DNA of 46,224 nucleotides from Campylobacteraceae bacterium (GCA_027080995.1 JALWNT010000063.1:1-46224), one strand, 5' to 3'; positions 1 through 8,268 are shown, counted from the first letter of the stretch. Translations and numbers: made by a program. Notes: generated by a model from the letters alone, not told the origin.

Positions 1-429
1 TTTGCCAAGAGGGGAGCGGCACAATCTGAAAAGAACAGGGCTGAGGCGTATCTGAAGAAAATTTCTCCCAAAATAACGGAGGAGTTCCTGCTGCATCGTT
101 ACGGTACGGAATGGATCCTCCTGGTGAAGCTGGCGACTGAGGATGTGAAATCTTTGGAGGGGGTCATCTTGCCGTTGGCGCATCGTTATCCGAAATTGCT
201 GGTGACGCGTTCGAACGGCGAAGTTCTTGAGAAAAAAGAAAAGATGGCAGCAGAAGGTGAGGCTTCTGGTGTTTTACGGACGGCATTTTTCGTGGGAATC
301 GCAGGAATGGTTTTGCTCATACTGGTCTGGTTCGCCATGAGGATTCATCGTCTCGGAAATATCCGGAAAAAAGCAGGAAAAATGGAGAAGCGTTTCGAAG
401 ATATCAGGAGGAGACTGGATGAAGAATAA
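1..429 (+). CDS. C-terminal part of an unrecognised single-pass membrane protein (5' end outside the window)
   Basis: The frame is open from base 1 to the TAA at 427-429, so the start lies upstream; the GTG at 124 is internal and need not be a start. The visible 142 residues are a charged soluble segment, one hydrophobic membrane segment (about residues 100-121, from TAFFVGIAGM to LVWFAM), and a short basic coiled-coil-like cytoplasmic tail. No family is recognised. Its last 11 bases overlap the start of the sensor-kinase-like gene, so the two are probably co-translated and may form a membrane sensing unit. This role is inferred from position only. Confidence 0.7.
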   Translation, partial: FAKRGAAQSEKNRAEAYLKKISPKITEEFLLHRYGTEWILLVKLATEDVKSLEGVILPLAHRYPKLLVTRSNGEVLEKKEKMAAEGEASGVLRTAFFVGIAGMVLLILVWFAMRIHRLGNIRKKAGKMEKRFEDIRRRLDEE

Positions 430-2917
430 ACGCGATTGGAAAAGATCTTTGCGCCGGGTATTCCCGTTGGCGGCAGGAGTGGTTCTGACGGTGACGATCG
501 GAAGAGCGGAGACGATTTTTTTGCTGAAGTCATCTGCCTCCGTTCAGCCGCTCAAAAGTGAGGAGATGACGTTGCGGCGTAAGATCCGAGGAGATGAGGG
601 TCTCGCCGATCTTGCGAAACGACTCGGATTTTCGTTGGGAATTCGTCAAATAGGAGGGGAATATTATCTGGTCGGCGGTCCCGTTCCCGACGGTTTCGAG
701 ACGGCACTTTTTGCTTGGAAACTGCGTGCACTCTCACCCGGAACGATCGCCTTGACGCTCCCGGCTTCTCCCACGCAGATCACTCCTCGCTCTTCTTCCG
801 TCGCCTTTTCGTCGGATGAGGAGCTTCCACAGCTCTGGATCGCACTTTTTGCTTTGGCGTTGATCGGAGTACTGGGACTCTACGTCTCGTCCCAACAGTT
901 ACGAAAACTTCAGGAACGTTTCGAACGGATGAAGAGGAGCCAGGAAGAGATAGAGAAGCAGCTCAGCGGTTTTCTGACGACAGTGAGTGAAGAGATTTAC
1001 AGTATGAGCAAAGAGGCCAATACCCAACTGGGAAAACTGGTCCGGAAGAAAAGGAGTGAATCACTGGATGATAATCTCAAACAGGTGATGCAGATCGAAA
1101 ACAAAATCCTCGACAATTCGATGCACCTTCTCAATTTCCTGCGTCTCAAAGCGCACAAAATCACATTGCGTGAAGAGCCTTTCGATCTGAACACGATGCT
1201 GGGAGATGTCCTGACAGCTCTGCGTGAGAGAATCGCCCCGAGCGACAAGGAGCTGATCTTTGATCTCGAGCGGGATCTTCCGCGAAAAGTGAAGGGGGAT
1301 TTTTCCCACAGTATTGAAGTTCTTAGCAATTTGTTGGAAGAGGCGCTTGTGAATACTCGGGGTGAGGACGTCCAACTCTCCCTTTCGGCGTTTCGTCCCT
1401 ATACGGAGCAGGGGGAGCTGCGTTTTCGGATCGCGTATCTGGCGGCGGAAGATGACGCATTCGATCCTGAGACTTTTTTCGTCCCGCAACGCGACGAAGA
1501 GACGGGAGAGTATCGCAATATGGGGCTTTATGTCGCTAAGGAATTGAGTGAGCTGATGGGCGGGACTCTCCGGGCAGGATCGGCGGCGGGAGGCCATCTG
1601 CGTCTGCTCGATCTGATGCTTCCGCTCGCTTCGGCGGAAAAGGAGGGTGAGCAGCGACGTTACCGTTTGCCTGAGCGGGAGTTGACCCGTAAAGAGATCC
1701 TCGTTGTCACCCACAATGAGATTACATCGGAAGCATTGCGCAAACTTTTTGCCTATTATCGGCATCGTGTGACGCTTATGAATCTTGCGCACTTCGAGTC
1801 GAAGCGCCCTTCTCTGAAGCGTTTCGATCTTGTCATTCTCGATGAGATACTCATCGATGATCTCTTCGTGGAGTATGTCCGCACGCTCCAGAAGGAACGC
1901 GATGTGCGTATCGTAGCCCTGCACAACCTCTTTCAGCCGCCGCGTTTGCTTCCCGAAGATGTTATCAGTGCCATCCTAGGCAAACCGGCCACGCTTCTGG
2001 ATGTCTATAACCTCATTGTTGATCTCTACGCCCCCAGAAAACCAGTAAAAAACGAAGAATCGGATTTGGAAGAGGAAGGGGTTCCAAGCCGAACCTTTCA
2101 TGCGGATTTTCCTGCGCAGGAGGGGGTGACTCTGAAGGATTTTCGGCATTTTGCCGGAATGCGTCTGCTTATTGTGGAAGACAATCCTCTCAATCTCAAA
2201 ATGATTTTGAAGGTCTTAGAAGGGTCGGGAATCAGAATTGAAACGGCGGAAAACGGGTTGAAAGCGGTGGAGAGTGTCGAACGACATTCCGCAGGGAGTT
2301 TCGATCTGGTTTTGATGGACATCAACATGCCGGTCATGGATGGATATCAAGCGACCCGTCTCATCCGTCAATCACGTTCGGGGGCCAAGCTGCCGATCGT
2401 CGCACTCTCGGCACTCAACCTGGAGAACGAAATTCAGCGAATGCGTGAAGCGGGAATGGACGGATATCTGCCCAAACCCATCGACCTGGGTAAACTCTAT
2501 ACGGCTTTCGCGACTTATCTCGAAGCAAAAAAGGTTCCTCTCGCCTTGGAAGAGGAGAAAAAGAGTCAAACTCCCGTCAGCTATCATACGATCGATTACA
2601 AAAAGGCATTGCAGTATTGCAGCGGAAACGTAACGCTTCTCGAAGAGATTTTGGAGAGTTTCGTCGATGCCTACGGCGAGAGCGATCGAAATCTTCGCCG
2701 TTTACTTCAGCGACGGGAATACGAAGAGATGCGCAAAGTGCTGCTCGATCTCCTCGGAATCAGCGGCACCATCGCCGCGGAGGATCTTCATAAGCGCGTC
2801 AAAGCCTTCTATCGAGACATCCTACTGCACCGTTTCGACGATCTTCCCCAGCGTCTGGAAGAGTACTCCTCGGCGCTGAAAGCACTCTGCGAAGAGATCA
2901 GGCAGAAGCGCTCGTAG
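419..2917 (+). CDS. Hybrid sensor-kinase-like protein with a degenerate kinase core and one intact receiver domain
   Basis: An 832-residue membrane signalling protein. In order: signal-anchor (about 10-30), periplasmic region, membrane segment (about 139-156), coiled coil (about 160-185), HisKA-like helices (about 185-250), HATPase-like fold (about 255-403), a degenerate receiver (about 425-535), a canonical receiver (about 580-700) and a C-terminal Hpt-like helical bundle (about 720-830). The HisKA motif reads VSEEI at 189-193 where family members have SHEI, so the phosphoacceptor His is Glu191. The N-box is NLLEEALVN, without the usual second Asn. The Hpt motif reads LLGISGTIAAE, lacking its His. 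The second receiver keeps the acidic pair, phosphoacceptor Asp634, Ser664 and Lys686. By family knowledge it should not autophosphorylate by the standard route; a role as a phospho-accepting scaffold or regulator is inferred. It overlaps the preceding gene by 11 bp. Confidence 0.85.
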   Translation: MKNKRDWKRSLRRVFPLAAGVVLTVTIGRAETIFLLKSSASVQPLKSEEMTLRRKIRGDEGLADLAKRLGFSLGIRQIGGEYYLVGGPVPDGFETALFAWKLRALSPGTIALTLPASPTQITPRSSSVAFSSDEELPQLWIALFALALIGVLGLYVSSQQLRKLQERFERMKRSQEEIEKQLSGFLTTVSEEIYSMSKEANTQLGKLVRKKRSESLDDNLKQVMQIENKILDNSMHLLNFLRLKAHKITLREEPFDLNTMLGDVLTALRERIAPSDKELIFDLERDLPRKVKGDFSHSIEVLSNLLEEALVNTRGEDVQLSLSAFRPYTEQGELRFRIAYLAAEDDAFDPETFFVPQRDEETGEYRNMGLYVAKELSELMGGTLRAGSAAGGHLRLLDLMLPLASAEKEGEQRRYRLPERELTRKEILVVTHNEITSEALRKLFAYYRHRVTLMNLAHFESKRPSLKRFDLVILDEILIDDLFVEYVRTLQKERDVRIVALHNLFQPPRLLPEDVISAILGKPATLLDVYNLIVDLYAPRKPVKNEESDLEEEGVPSRTFHADFPAQEGVTLKDFRHFAGMRLLIVEDNPLNLKMILKVLEGSGIRIETAENGLKAVESVERHSAGSFDLVLMDINMPVMDGYQATRLIRQSRSGAKLPIVALSALNLENEIQRMREAGMDGYLPKPIDLGKLYTAFATYLEAKKVPLALEEEKKSQTPVSYHTIDYKKALQYCSGNVTLLEEILESFVDAYGESDRNLRRLLQRREYEEMRKVLLDLLGISGTIAAEDLHKRVKAFYRDILLHRFDDLPQRLEEYSSALKALCEEIRQKRS

Positions 2918-3434
2918 AGGAGGGGAAGAGAAAATTCTCTTGCTTCCACACTTCGCTAGAGAGAGGGCGAAAAAGGTGGGTGATTTTCCACTCTCCGCGA
3001 TCGTACTCGAGGAGGGCACATTCACACTGTCCGCTCTCCCGACCGCACAGCTCTCCCGGGTTGAGGTAGAGGCTCGATCCCTTGAACTCACAGGCGAAAC
3101 GATGAGTATGTCCGTAGACGATGAGATCGGTGTCTGGGGTGAGGTAGTAGGGCAGGTGCATCAATTTGACCGTCAGCGCATCGATTTTCAGATACCAGGG
3201 CTCTTTCTTGATACGGTAAAAGGAAGCGAGAGGGAGCAAAGATCGGTCATTGTTGCCGAAGACCGCGGCATAGGGAAGCCCTGTCTCCTCCAGTTGACGC
3301 AGGTTCTCTTCGATGCAGAAATCTCCCGCGTGAAGCAGTGTACAAGCTCCCTCTTGTAAAAGTTTTTCCAACGCACTTTTTTGCAAATCGCTGCGGCGGT
3401 GGGGATCGGAGAGGATGCCGATTTTCAGATTCAT
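2898..3434 (-). CDS. Calcineurin-like metallophosphoesterase, YfcE/MJ0936 type
   Basis: A 178-residue protein with the two-metal phosphodiesterase signature: SDPH (Asp10, His12), HAGD (Asp38), GNND (Asn61) and YGHTH (His109, His111). The size fits the compact bacterial YfcE/MJ0936 group, which hydrolyse phosphodiester bonds; the natural substrate is usually unknown. The first motif has Pro where SDTH is common. It lies 17 bp downstream of glcD on the same strand and is probably the last gene of pgbA-glcD-phosphoesterase. Its 3' end overlaps the convergent kinase-like gene by 20 bp, with no room for a separate terminator. Confidence 0.85.
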   Translation of the reverse strand: MNLKIGILSDPHRRSDLQKSALEKLLQEGACTLLHAGDFCIEENLRQLEETGLPYAAVFGNNDRSLLPLASFYRIKKEPWYLKIDALTVKLMHLPYYLTPDTDLIVYGHTHRFACEFKGSSLYLNPGELCGRESGQCECALLEYDRGEWKITHLFRPLSSEVWKQENFLFPSSTSASA

Positions 3435-3451
3435 TTGCAGAGGTTTGCCGA

Positions 3452-4834
3452 CTACAATCCCATTTTCCCGGGATTGAGAATGCCGTTGGGATCGAACGCG
3501 TGTTTGATCCGGCGAAAGAGTTCCATCTCCGCCGGTGTGAAGGCGAGGGTCATGAATTCGGCTTTGCTCAGGCCGATGCCATGTTCACCGCTGAGGGTAC
3601 CGCCCATCTCCACTACCAGTTCGAAGATTTCGCGAATCGCTTTGTGCCCCTTTTCCAGCTCTTCGGGATCACTGCCGTCGACCATGACGTTGACGTGGAT
3701 GTTTCCGTCGCCGGCATGGCCGAAGCAGGGGACGACCAATCCGTACTTCTCCCCGATCGCGTAGATCCGCTCCAGAGCTTCGGGCAGCAAGCTACGCGGG
3801 ACGGAGATATCTTCGTTGAGTTTTTTGCTTCCGTACATCGTGATGGAGGGCGAGGCTCCTCGGCGTCCTTTCCAGATCCGTTCGCGCTCCTCGGTGCTCT
3901 CGGCCACGCGGAACTCCTGCGCGCCGTTCTCTTTGAAAGAGCGCTCCAGGACTTCGAGCTGGAACTCGATCTCTTCGGGGACGTTGCCGTCGACGTCACC
4001 GATGAGCAGAGCTCCCGCCTCCTCGGGGAGTTCGATGCCCAGTTTCTCTTTGACGGCCCGTACGACCAGCGCATCGAGAAACTCCATCGCGACGGGGTTG
4101 GCCCCTTCGGCGAGGGATTTGAAGACCGCGTTCATCGCCGCCTTGACGTCGGGAAAGATTCCCATGTAGGATTTGACGTAGCGGGGTTTGGGAATCAGCT
4201 TGAGGGTCAATTCCGTCAAAACGGCCAGGGTGCCTTCACTGGCGGTCAAGATCCCGGCGATGTTGTAGCCCGCGACATCCTTGATGGTTCGTTTGCCGGC
4301 GCGGATCACGTCGCCGTTGGGCAGGACCGCCCGCAGCGCCATCACGTAATCCTTGGTCAATCCGTATTTGGCCGCCCGCATTCCTCCCGCGTTTTCACTG
4401 ACATTGCCGCCGAGCGTGGAGTACTCTTCGCTGGCGGGATCGGGAGGATAGAAGAGCCCCATCGCTTCGACGCGGCGTTGGAGATCCTTGTTGATGACGC
4501 CGGGCTGGACGATGGCGAGCATGTTCTCCCGGTCGATTTCGAGGATTTTGTTCATGTGCTTTTCGAAGCCCAGGACGATGCCGCCGCTGGCGGGGAGGGC
4601 TCCGCCGGTAAACCCGCTGCCGGCGCCCCGGGGGACGATGGGGATGCGATGGTGGTTGCAATAGGTCAGGATCCGGCTGACATCCTCTTCGTCGCGCGGG
4701 AAGACGACGGCATCGGGTTCGTAATGGGTCCGTGTGGCGTCGTAGCTGTAGGCCCGTCGGTGGGCTTGGTCGCTTCGGACGTTTTCTTCGCCCACGAGTT
4801 CACGCAGACCTGCAAGCAGCTGATCGTCGATCAT
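3452..4834 (-). CDS. glcD: FAD-linked oxidase, glycolate/D-lactate dehydrogenase GlcD-type subunit
   Basis: A 460-residue flavoprotein of the VAO/PCMH family. The N-terminal FAD-binding domain (about 38-215) has VPRGAGSGFTGG and ENAGG; the C-terminal substrate domain ends with GHAGDGNIHVN, GEHGIG and the family-typical terminal NPGKMG. Members oxidise 2-hydroxyacids (glycolate or D-lactate) and feed electrons to partner subunits or quinone. No GlcE or GlcF is adjacent, so the partner and exact substrate are open. The ATG start overlaps the TGA of the pgbA-like gene (4831-4834), and the same pair is adjacent in Helicobacter pylori (pgbA and glcD), which supports a conserved operon. Confidence 0.92.
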   Translation of the reverse strand: MIDDQLLAGLRELVGEENVRSDQAHRRAYSYDATRTHYEPDAVVFPRDEEDVSRILTYCNHHRIPIVPRGAGSGFTGGALPASGGIVLGFEKHMNKILEIDRENMLAIVQPGVINKDLQRRVEAMGLFYPPDPASEEYSTLGGNVSENAGGMRAAKYGLTKDYVMALRAVLPNGDVIRAGKRTIKDVAGYNIAGILTASEGTLAVLTELTLKLIPKPRYVKSYMGIFPDVKAAMNAVFKSLAEGANPVAMEFLDALVVRAVKEKLGIELPEEAGALLIGDVDGNVPEEIEFQLEVLERSFKENGAQEFRVAESTEERERIWKGRRGASPSITMYGSKKLNEDISVPRSLLPEALERIYAIGEKYGLVVPCFGHAGDGNIHVNVMVDGSDPEELEKGHKAIREIFELVVEMGGTLSGEHGIGLSKAEFMTLAFTPAEMELFRRIKHAFDPNGILNPGKMGL

Positions 4835-5520
4835 TTGATCCTCCCGACACTCTGATAGTAGTCTCCCTCGCTCTTGCCGCCCAAGAATCCGCCCCGCACG
4901 CCGCTGAAGCGGGTGTAGAAGGGGTATCGGGTCTCCTGCCCCAGCGGATGGAAAGATCGGCTGGCCACGATCCGGGAGCTGATGGGATCGAAAAGGATCG
5001 CTCGATCCTTCTGGACGATGTAGACGAGACCGACCTGGGCTTCCCGGGCGAAGCCGGCCAGATTGGAGGCGTCGGGTGCGCTGTCGCCTTCTCGGGAGAG
5101 GTAGGCGGCGTAGAGATCGGGATGGATGAAAAACCGGCCGCCGCCCCGGGTGATCGCCCGATAGGTTTCGGCATTGGGTGCTAGGACCAAGACATTGTTG
5201 TAGAGGTATCCGCCGATCACTTTATCACCGGGACGTGCGACCTGTTTGGGAGTGGGAAGACCTTTGTGGTCGAGGAGGTCGCCTTTGCGTACCGTCGCCT
5301 TCCCCGGCGATGTCTGCACCAGGATTCCGGTGATCGCCTGCAGCCCTTTGCCGAAATCGTGCACGACGATTCCGCTCATCCCGTTGACGGGCAGCGGCTT
5401 GGAGAGGGTGATTTGATCTCCATCCACGGCGCTGACGCTGCTGTGGACGGTGGGGGGATAAAATCCCGCCCACGCGCTCATCAGACACAGGTTCAAAATC
5501 AATGCAAATCTTTTTAACAT
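4831..5520 (-). CDS. PgbA N-terminal-domain protein (short plasminogen-binding-protein homologue), secreted
   Basis: A 229-residue protein with a signal peptide (MLKRFALILNLCLMSAWAG) followed by the FYPP start and beta-rich region typical of the Campylobacterota PgbA N-terminal family. I recognise it from sequence feel plus the conserved neighbour glcD. H. pylori PgbA is about twice as long; this protein keeps only the N-terminal domain. It ends in a lysine (GRIK), and a C-terminal Lys is what PgbA uses to bind plasminogen, but in a likely free-living organism this may be chance. The start has an AAGGA Shine-Dalgarno (SD) sequence and an upstream TATAAT on the minus strand. The original, non-host function of the domain is unknown. 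Confidence 0.75.
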   Translation of the reverse strand: MLKRFALILNLCLMSAWAGFYPPTVHSSVSAVDGDQITLSKPLPVNGMSGIVVHDFGKGLQAITGILVQTSPGKATVRKGDLLDHKGLPTPKQVARPGDKVIGGYLYNNVLVLAPNAETYRAITRGGGRFFIHPDLYAAYLSREGDSAPDASNLAGFAREAQVGLVYIVQKDRAILFDPISSRIVASRSFHPLGQETRYPFYTRFSGVRGGFLGGKSEGDYYQSVGRIK

Positions 5521-5568
5521 CTTTTTTCCTTTTGCTTAGGCTAATGACATCTTTCTCTTTGAGAGACG

Positions 5569-5574
5569 ATTATA
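5569..5574 (-). promoter_or_regulatory. -10 element for the pgbA-glcD-phosphoesterase operon
   Basis: TATAAT on the minus strand, about 50 bp before the ATG at 5520. No good -35 is needed in this phylum, where the -10 dominates. It faces away from the promoter at 5626. Confidence 0.6.
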
Positions 5575-5625
5575 CTTTCTCTATTTTGAAAGACTGATGA
5601 GGGAGAGGGTAAACGGTCGCTTGGT

Positions 5626-5631
5626 TATAAT
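5626..5631 (+). promoter_or_regulatory. -10 element for the csd3-like gene
   Basis: TATAAT followed by TCCCGCC, about 37 bp before the GTG start at 5668. The same -10 plus TTCCGCC-like context recurs upstream of other genes in the window (for example 8269 and 17948). Confidence 0.65.
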
Positions 5632-5667
5632 TCCCGCCAAAAAGCGCACAGAGAGACGGAGAGAACG

Positions 5668-7002
5668 GTGAAGAGATTCTGGGTGGTGTTTCTGGTGACA
5701 AGCATGGTGCTTTGGGGTGCCGAAGTCCATCGCAGTCAGTGGAAGAGTGGAGAAACCTTTTCCGAATATCTCCAACGGTACGGAATTTCCCAGGATCTGC
5801 TCAAGAGCATTAGCGACGACGACAGCAAATACCTCTCCGAGATCCAAGGGGGAGAACCTTTCTACGAGATGCTTGAGGGATCGACGTTGATCGACGCGCT
5901 GATCCCCATCGGAGAGGAGATGCAGATCGAGCTCTCCCGGGATCTGCGCAACGGCCGGTATCGCTTCGACATCGTTCCCATCGTCTACAGAAAAGTCGAG
6001 GATGAAGTCCTGGTACGCATCGAAAAAAACTGCTACAGCGACATCGATCGCCTTACCCGCAATCCCCGTTTGGGATTTCTTCTGAAGCGGCTCTACAAAG
6101 GTTCGGTGGATTTCCGAAAATTTCGGGCGGGGGATAAAATCGCTTTCGTTTACGATCAAAAGAGTCGTCTGGGGCAACCCTGGGGGCCCCCTCATATCCG
6201 GGGTGCCGTCGTCGAGGGGCGGCGGGGTAAACCCCGCTTTATCTTTGTCGACGAAGAGGGAAACGCCTGGGGGGATATCCGCAAAACCGTCCGAAAGACG
6301 AAAACCGCCAAAAAACGGGTAGAGTACAGCACGACCCGGACGATCCGCATCCGGCAGCGGGGGTCGAGCCGCTTCGTCAGGCCTATCCCCGGAGCGCGGA
6401 TCACCTCCCGTTTCTCCTACAAGCGATGGCATCCGATTCTGCACCGCTATCGTCCCCATCTCGGTATTGATTTTGGAGCCCGTCGGGGGACCCCGATCCA
6501 TGCCACGGGAAGCGGGCGGGTGATTTACGCGGGATGGATGCGCGGATACGGCAAAGTGGTCAAGATCGATCACGGTCACGGCTACGTCTCTCTCTACGCG
6601 CATCAAAGCCGGTTGAAGGTTCGAAGGGGAAGCTATGTCAAGCGGGGAGAGGTGATCGGTTATGTCGGAAGTACAGGGCGAAGCACCGGGCCCCATCTAC
6701 ATTTCGGTCTCTATCGCCACGGTCGGGCTATCGATCCGCTGAAAGTTCTGGGACGAAACTCGGGACCTCATTATGTGACCCGCAGAATCACCACACACCA
6801 TACAAAGTTGCAAAGCTACACCAAAGTCACGAAACACACCGTGCCGATCAAAGGGGCGGCGGCGATGAAAAAACGTCTCGAAAAGCTTTTGGAAGGTTCA
6901 AAACCTCAAGCTTTTCGCTGGGAGACAATCGCCGCGAATTTGATCCACGTGGAGGATCGTAATGCTTCGGCAAGGGAGGAGAATCTGACACATCGGCAAT
7001 AA
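5668..7002 (+). CDS. csd3: M23 metallopeptidase, Csd3/HdpA-type peptidoglycan hydrolase
   Basis: A 444-residue periplasmic enzyme with a signal peptide (about 1-18), N-terminal regulatory domains (about 20-225) and a LytM/M23 catalytic domain (about 240-355). Zinc-site motifs are HLGID (His264, Asp268) and HLHF (His343, His345), with a supporting His312. In H. pylori, Csd3 (HdpA) trims peptide stems and cuts crosslinks, shaping the helical cell; there it also lies next to the pgbA-glcD pair. Past the catalytic domain is a basic, His/Thr-rich tail of about 85 residues of unclear role. The start is GTG with GGAGAG upstream. The Nudix gene follows after 15 bp. Confidence 0.9.
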   Translation: MKRFWVVFLVTSMVLWGAEVHRSQWKSGETFSEYLQRYGISQDLLKSISDDDSKYLSEIQGGEPFYEMLEGSTLIDALIPIGEEMQIELSRDLRNGRYRFDIVPIVYRKVEDEVLVRIEKNCYSDIDRLTRNPRLGFLLKRLYKGSVDFRKFRAGDKIAFVYDQKSRLGQPWGPPHIRGAVVEGRRGKPRFIFVDEEGNAWGDIRKTVRKTKTAKKRVEYSTTRTIRIRQRGSSRFVRPIPGARITSRFSYKRWHPILHRYRPHLGIDFGARRGTPIHATGSGRVIYAGWMRGYGKVVKIDHGHGYVSLYAHQSRLKVRRGSYVKRGEVIGYVGSTGRSTGPHLHFGLYRHGRAIDPLKVLGRNSGPHYVTRRITTHHTKLQSYTKVTKHTVPIKGAAAMKKRLEKLLEGSKPQAFRWETIAANLIHVEDRNASAREENLTHRQ

Positions 7003-7017
7003 GAGGGGGATCATCTC

Positions 7018-7599
7018 ATGAAAATACGAATTGAAAATTTTCGTCTGGAGCCTCTGGAGGCTGGGCGCTACATTCACCCCTGTCTCGCTCGATTTCGCAT
7101 GGACGGTGAGCAGAAGAGCTGGGAAGTGCTTCGTTCACGTGACAGTGTGGCGATACTGCTTTGGCATCGGGAGCGGGAACGTTTCATCTTGGTCCGTCAG
7201 TTTCGTCCGCCGGTCTATCTGAGCAACGGAGAGGGGATGACGGTTGAACTCTGTGCCGGTCTGCTGGATAAACCGGAGCTGAGCCCCGAAGAGGTGGCAC
7301 GCGAAGAGATCGAAGAGGAGTGCGGCTATCGTGTCGCCTCCGAAGATCTGCAGCGGATCACTTCCTTTTATACCTCGGTCGGACATTCGGGAAGTCGGCA
7401 AATCCTCTACTATGCGGAAGTGACGGAAGCGATGCGTACCGGACCGGGAGGAGGCGTCCCCGGAGAGGAGAAGATCGAAGTCGTTGAGTATACCCTCCAG
7501 GAGGCACGCAGTCTCGCGGAGGATGAAACGATCGCCCGGACCCCCGGACTGCTCTACGCATTGTGTTGGTGGGAAAAGAACAGAGGCGATGGGAGATGA
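7018..7599 (+). CDS. Nudix hydrolase, NUDT14-like (UDP-sugar or ADP-ribose pyrophosphatase)
   Basis: A 193-residue Nudix enzyme. The box runs from GLLDKPE to EEIEEECGY at about 81-104 with one extra residue relative to the 23-residue consensus, as in eukaryotic NUDT14 (UDP-glucose pyrophosphatase). Further NUDT14-like motifs are ELCAG just before the box, the GSRQ after it and the GPGGG loop. Such enzymes hydrolyse nucleoside diphosphate sugars to nucleoside monophosphate and sugar phosphate. It follows the csd3-like gene closely with a GAGGGG SD, so they are probably co-transcribed; a wall-precursor or housekeeping role is inferred. Confidence 0.85.
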   Translation: MKIRIENFRLEPLEAGRYIHPCLARFRMDGEQKSWEVLRSRDSVAILLWHRERERFILVRQFRPPVYLSNGEGMTVELCAGLLDKPELSPEEVAREEIEEECGYRVASEDLQRITSFYTSVGHSGSRQILYYAEVTEAMRTGPGGGVPGEEKIEVVEYTLQEARSLAEDETIARTPGLLYALCWWEKNRGDGR

Positions 7600-7605
7600 G
7601 AATTG

Positions 7606-7634
7606 AACCCAAATTCTACTGCATAAAATGGGTT
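7606..7634. repeat. Inverted repeat between convergent genes, AACCCAAATT-TGCATA family, copy 1
   Basis: AACCCA (7606-7611) pairs with TGGGTT (7629-7634) around a 17-nt loop containing TGCATA. It sits between the convergent Nudix and globin stop codons. A longer relative sharing AACCCAAATT and TGCATA occupies the next convergent gap at 27163-27214. A two-way terminator or REP-like element is likely. Confidence 0.5.
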
Positions 7635-7649
7635 GAAGTAATCTCCGCG

Positions 7650-7684
7650 AACGAGGAGCGAAAAGCGAACGACGAAGAACGAAG
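7650..7684. repeat. Heptad array, unit RRCGARR, five units, abutting the globin stop codon
   Basis: Five consecutive 7-bp units each carry CGA at positions 3-5 (first unit AACGAGG, last AACGAAG). The array ends at 7684 and the globin stop codon begins at 7685. No open reading frame or promoter is needed to explain it; it is one of several heptad-periodic spacers in the window. Confidence 0.6.
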
Positions 7685-8182
7685 CTACTGATCCTCTTTC
7701 GCCTGGGTGTAGCTGGCGTAGTAGGTGCTGCCGTCGCTGAAGGTGTTGACGGTGAGTTTGGAGAATTGGTCGAGGTAATCCCAAAACTCCTTTTTGATCG
7801 CTTCGTCAACCCCTTCGACTTCGTCGAGGGCGTCGCGCATCGTCCCGAGCCACTCGACGCGGGCCTTTTCGTTAATGGAAAATTCGTCGTGAAGACGGAT
7901 CATATACTCGTTGAGGTCCATGCTCTGTGCTTCATCTTCGTAGACCTTCGGGCCGCCGCAAATCTGGATGAAAAATTTTGAATTTTTCTCCTTGACCTTT
8001 TCGAACTCCTCTTCGTCCTGGGGGAAAAAGTGGGCGATGTCGCTCTCGTAGATTTTGTCGTAGAAGTTGTACATCAGTTTGCGCATCCCCTCTTCGCCTC
8101 CGATCGCTTCGTAGAAGCGTTTGCTCGGGTTTTTGAAGCGGACCGTTTCGCCTTTTTCGACAGGGCTGATTTCCAGTGCCAT
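7685..8182 (-). CDS. Truncated haemoglobin-family globin
   Basis: A 165-residue 2-on-2 globin. FYEAIGGEEGMRKLMYNFY matches the A/B/CD start of truncated haemoglobins. The region ICGGP, then RLHDEFSI (His in the proximal F8 position) and WLGTMRDAL matches the group II-like F-to-G stretch. The roughly 20-residue N-terminal extension and C-terminal tail are longer than the minimal fold. Such globins bind O2 or NO, and in Campylobacter globins protect against nitrosative stress under an FNR-family regulator. The start has AAGGA upstream. A TTGA-N6-TCAA palindrome lies about 57-70 bp before the start codon, consistent with that type of control. The subgroup is less certain than the globin call. 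Confidence 0.82.
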   Translation of the reverse strand: MALEISPVEKGETVRFKNPSKRFYEAIGGEEGMRKLMYNFYDKIYESDIAHFFPQDEEEFEKVKEKNSKFFIQICGGPKVYEDEAQSMDLNEYMIRLHDEFSINEKARVEWLGTMRDALDEVEGVDEAIKKEFWDYLDQFSKLTVNTFSDGSTYYASYTQAKEDQ

Positions 8183-8213
8183 AGTTTTCCTTCGTATTTT
8201 AATTAGGAGTAAT

Positions 8214-8219
8214 ATTATC
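8214..8219 (-). promoter_or_regulatory. -10 element for the globin gene
   Basis: GATAAT on the minus strand, 32-37 bp before the globin ATG. It would place transcription start near 8204-8207, with the palindrome at 8239-8252 centred roughly 38-41 bp upstream. Confidence 0.5.
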
Positions 8220-8238
8220 CTATTTAGAGTGAAAGCGC

Positions 8239-8252
8239 TTGACCGGGATCAA
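8239..8252. promoter_or_regulatory. FNR/CRP-like operator between the globin and HIT genes
   Basis: TTGACCGGGATCAA matches the CRP/FNR-family half-site pattern TTGAY-N4-ATCAA with one asymmetry. It lies between divergent promoters: about 40 bp upstream of the inferred globin start (the class II activator position) and about 36 bp upstream of the inferred HIT start. Confidence 0.5.
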
Positions 8253-8268
8253 GTTGCAAGCCTTTCGC

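Noticed and set aside
3338-4855. A 505-codon open frame on the plus strand opposite glcD
   Set aside because: glcD on the minus strand has all family motifs; the antisense frame has no recognisable domain and is the usual shadow of GC-rich coding DNA.
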